DNA of 7,035 nt. It comes from Alphaproteobacteria bacterium. Its GTDB lineage: Bacteria; Pseudomonadota; Alphaproteobacteria; UBA11222. The notes beneath the pieces were generated by a model, which made no database searches, was not told the DNA's origin, and worked only from the letters and a program-made list of their open reading frames with translations. The DNA lies in assembly GCA_003454415.1 (NCBI GenBank), contig DMKG01000295.1, positions 1,607 through 8,641 of the forward strand, given 5' to 3'. Positions 6,022-7,035 of the stretch are shown here, in pieces. How positions within the stretch are numbered: the stretch's first letter is position 1; each line of letters opens with the position of its first letter. Both the position numbers and the translations under genes were made by a program.

Positions 6022-6531
6022 ATGAATACACAGGAGAAACTCCCATATCTTCTTCTTGGGGCGAGCGCCGCCCTTTTGCTAGGGGCGTATGGATTCGAAT
6101 TTCTTGGCGGGCTGGCGCCGTGCCAATTATGCTATTATCAGCGCATTCCCCACGGGGTGGCGGTGGTTCTGTGCGCCATCGTCCTGTTGCGGCCTGCGCG
6201 GCGGCGGGAAATTCTGGCGCTTCTCTCGCTTGTTTACGCCATCAGCACGGCACTGGGCGTTTATCACGCGGGGATCGAGTGGCAATGGTGGCCAGGGCCT
6301 GCAAGCTGCAGCGCGGCGGGAGGCTGGGGCGGCGCAAGCGCCACCCTGGAGGAATTGATGGCTCAGTTATCCGCCGCCCCTGTGGTGCGCTGCGATGCTG
6401 CGCCCTGGACGCTGTTTGGCCTGTCGCTTGCAGGTTATAATGCGCTGTTTTCGTTTGGCCTGCTGGCGTTGTCCGTAGCTGGGCTGAAGCAAACCACCGT
6501 CAACAAGGGATCTCCAGATGCCGCCCCATGA
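6022..6531 (+). CDS. dsbB: Disulfide bond formation protein DsbB
   Basis: A 169-aa inner-membrane quinone reductase that reoxidises the periplasmic oxidase DsbA and passes electrons to ubiquinone. Numbered from ATG 6022, the first periplasmic loop has the redox pair C34-Q-L-C37 within LAPCQLCYYQRIPH. The second pair, C96 (GPASC) and C124 (VVRC), lies in loop 2 after HAGIEWQWWPGP, a form common in alphaproteobacterial DsbB. Four hydrophobic segments are visible at about 7-30, 45-58, 65-80 and 131-154, giving the expected four-helix topology. The start is uncertain. TTG at 6013 is in frame, overlaps the kinase stop by four bases and would add three residues. ATG at 6022 is the more usual choice, leaving a 5-bp gap. 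Neither has a strong ribosome site, so coupling to the kinase gene is likely. The 3' end overlaps coq7. Confidence 0.93.
   Translation: MNTQEKLPYLLLGASAALLLGAYGFEFLGGLAPCQLCYYQRIPHGVAVVLCAIVLLRPARRREILALLSLVYAISTALGVYHAGIEWQWWPGPASCSAAGGWGGASATLEELMAQLSAAPVVRCDAAPWTLFGLSLAGYNALFSFGLLALSVAGLKQTTVNKGSPDAAP
6505..6510 (+). promoter_or_regulatory. Ribosome binding site of coq7 inside dsbB
   Basis: AAGGGA ends seven bases before the coq7 ATG at 6518 and lies within the dsbB reading frame. It supports the overlapping start over the later in-frame ATG at 6575. Confidence 0.65.
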
Positions 6532-7035
6532 TCCGGTTTTTCCAGGTGAAAGCGCCCCCGCCCGTTCTGCGCGCATGTTGCGCGTCGATCATGCGGGAGA
6601 GGTTGCGGCCAAGCGCATTTATGAAGGCCAGCTTGCGGTGCTCAAACCCCAGCCAAAATCGCAATCCGCCACCGAACTCATCGAGGAAATGGCTGACCGG
6701 GAAGACGCTCATCTGGCGGCTTTCGAGCGCATGGTCACCGCGCGTCAGGTGCGCCCGACGCTTCTCTCGCCGCTCTGGGATATGGCGGCCTTTGGTCTGG
6801 GAGCCGCCAGCGCCCTGCTGGGACCGCGCGCCGCAATGGCCTGCACCGCAGCGGTAGAGGAAGCGATTTGCGAACATTACCAGCAGCAGCTCGATGAACT
6901 CGGAACAGACGACCCGGAGCTTTCCGCCGTGATTGCCGAATTCCGGGCGGACGAAATGGCGCACCGGCAAACCGCGCTCGCCAACGGGGCGGAGGAAGTC
7001 CCCGCCTACCGGCCATTCAGCGAAATCATCAAGGC
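6518..7035 (+). CDS. coq7: Demethoxyubiquinone hydroxylase Coq7 (3'-truncated by window end)
   Basis: The gene runs off the window after 172 codons. It encodes a Coq7/CLK-1 family ferritin-like di-iron monooxygenase that hydroxylates demethoxyubiquinone late in ubiquinone synthesis at the inner membrane. The protein shows the two family repeats. The first has LRVDHAGEVAAKRIYEGQ (21-38, ligand E28) and MADREDAHLAAFE (58-70, ligands E62 and H65). The second has AAVEEAICEHYQQQL (111-125, ligand E114) and FRADEMAHRQTAL (142-154, ligands E146 and H149). The segment 86-108 is the hydrophobic membrane-associated part. All six expected iron ligands are present. Family members are about 170-190 aa, so only a short C-terminus should be missing. 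The ATG overlaps the dsbB end by 14 bases in another frame. A competing frame starting at ATG 6528 is a shadow. Confidence 0.94.
   Translation, partial: MPPHDPVFPGESAPARSARMLRVDHAGEVAAKRIYEGQLAVLKPQPKSQSATELIEEMADREDAHLAAFERMVTARQVRPTLLSPLWDMAAFGLGAASALLGPRAAMACTAAVEEAICEHYQQQLDELGTDDPELSAVIAEFRADEMAHRQTALANGAEEVPAYRPFSEIIK

Noticed and set aside
6528..6857. Open frame starting MIRFFQVK, 109 codons, plus strand
   Set aside because: It is a shadow. The overlapping frame from ATG 6518 has a strong ribosome site and encodes all Coq7 di-iron ligands.

Overview
The window looks like an alphaproteobacterial chromosome. The coding regions are GC-rich. The protein families and their order (MazG, an alphaproteobacterial-type YqaA/DedA protein, DsbB with an HAGIEW...WPGP loop, and a Coq7-type demethoxyubiquinone hydroxylase) also point that way. 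The genus cannot be fixed from the sequence alone.

Layout: (1) 93-1496, plus strand: a two-gene cluster of a YdjA-like nitroreductase and mazG, 3 bp apart. (2) 1530-1616, minus strand: a complete tRNA-Leu(CAA) with encoded CCA, convergent with mazG. Its 3' end forms a perfect 9-bp inverted repeat with the mazG 3' flank. (3) 1617-2699: about 1.1 kb that is gene-poor and visibly more AT-rich than its surroundings. It holds a HigA2-like (HTH_37/XRE) antitoxin gene on the minus strand and, directly upstream, what looks like a truncated and frameshifted RelE/HigB-type toxin remnant. The rest of this stretch has no convincing gene. (4) 2700-7035, plus strand: a tight run of four genes, namely yqaA-like, a large hybrid sensor histidine kinase (TTG start), dsbB, and coq7 (cut by the window end). 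Gaps are 26 bp and 5 bp (or a 4-bp overlap), followed by a 14-bp overlap, so co-transcription is likely.

How the genes fit together: DsbB passes electrons from periplasmic disulfide formation to ubiquinone, and Coq7 makes a late hydroxylated intermediate of ubiquinone, so the dsbB-coq7 overlap joins an enzyme to the pathway of its electron acceptor. YqaA is a DedA/VTT inner-membrane protein. The hybrid kinase between yqaA and dsbB is the most unusual part of this arrangement. It may sense membrane, redox or quinone status, but nothing in the sequence proves that. MazG and the nitroreductase are housekeeping-type enzymes. I see no CRISPR array, no IS element and no clear new multi-gene defence system. 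The most noteworthy items are the kinase placement, the eroded toxin-antitoxin locus and the tRNA-end inverted repeat.
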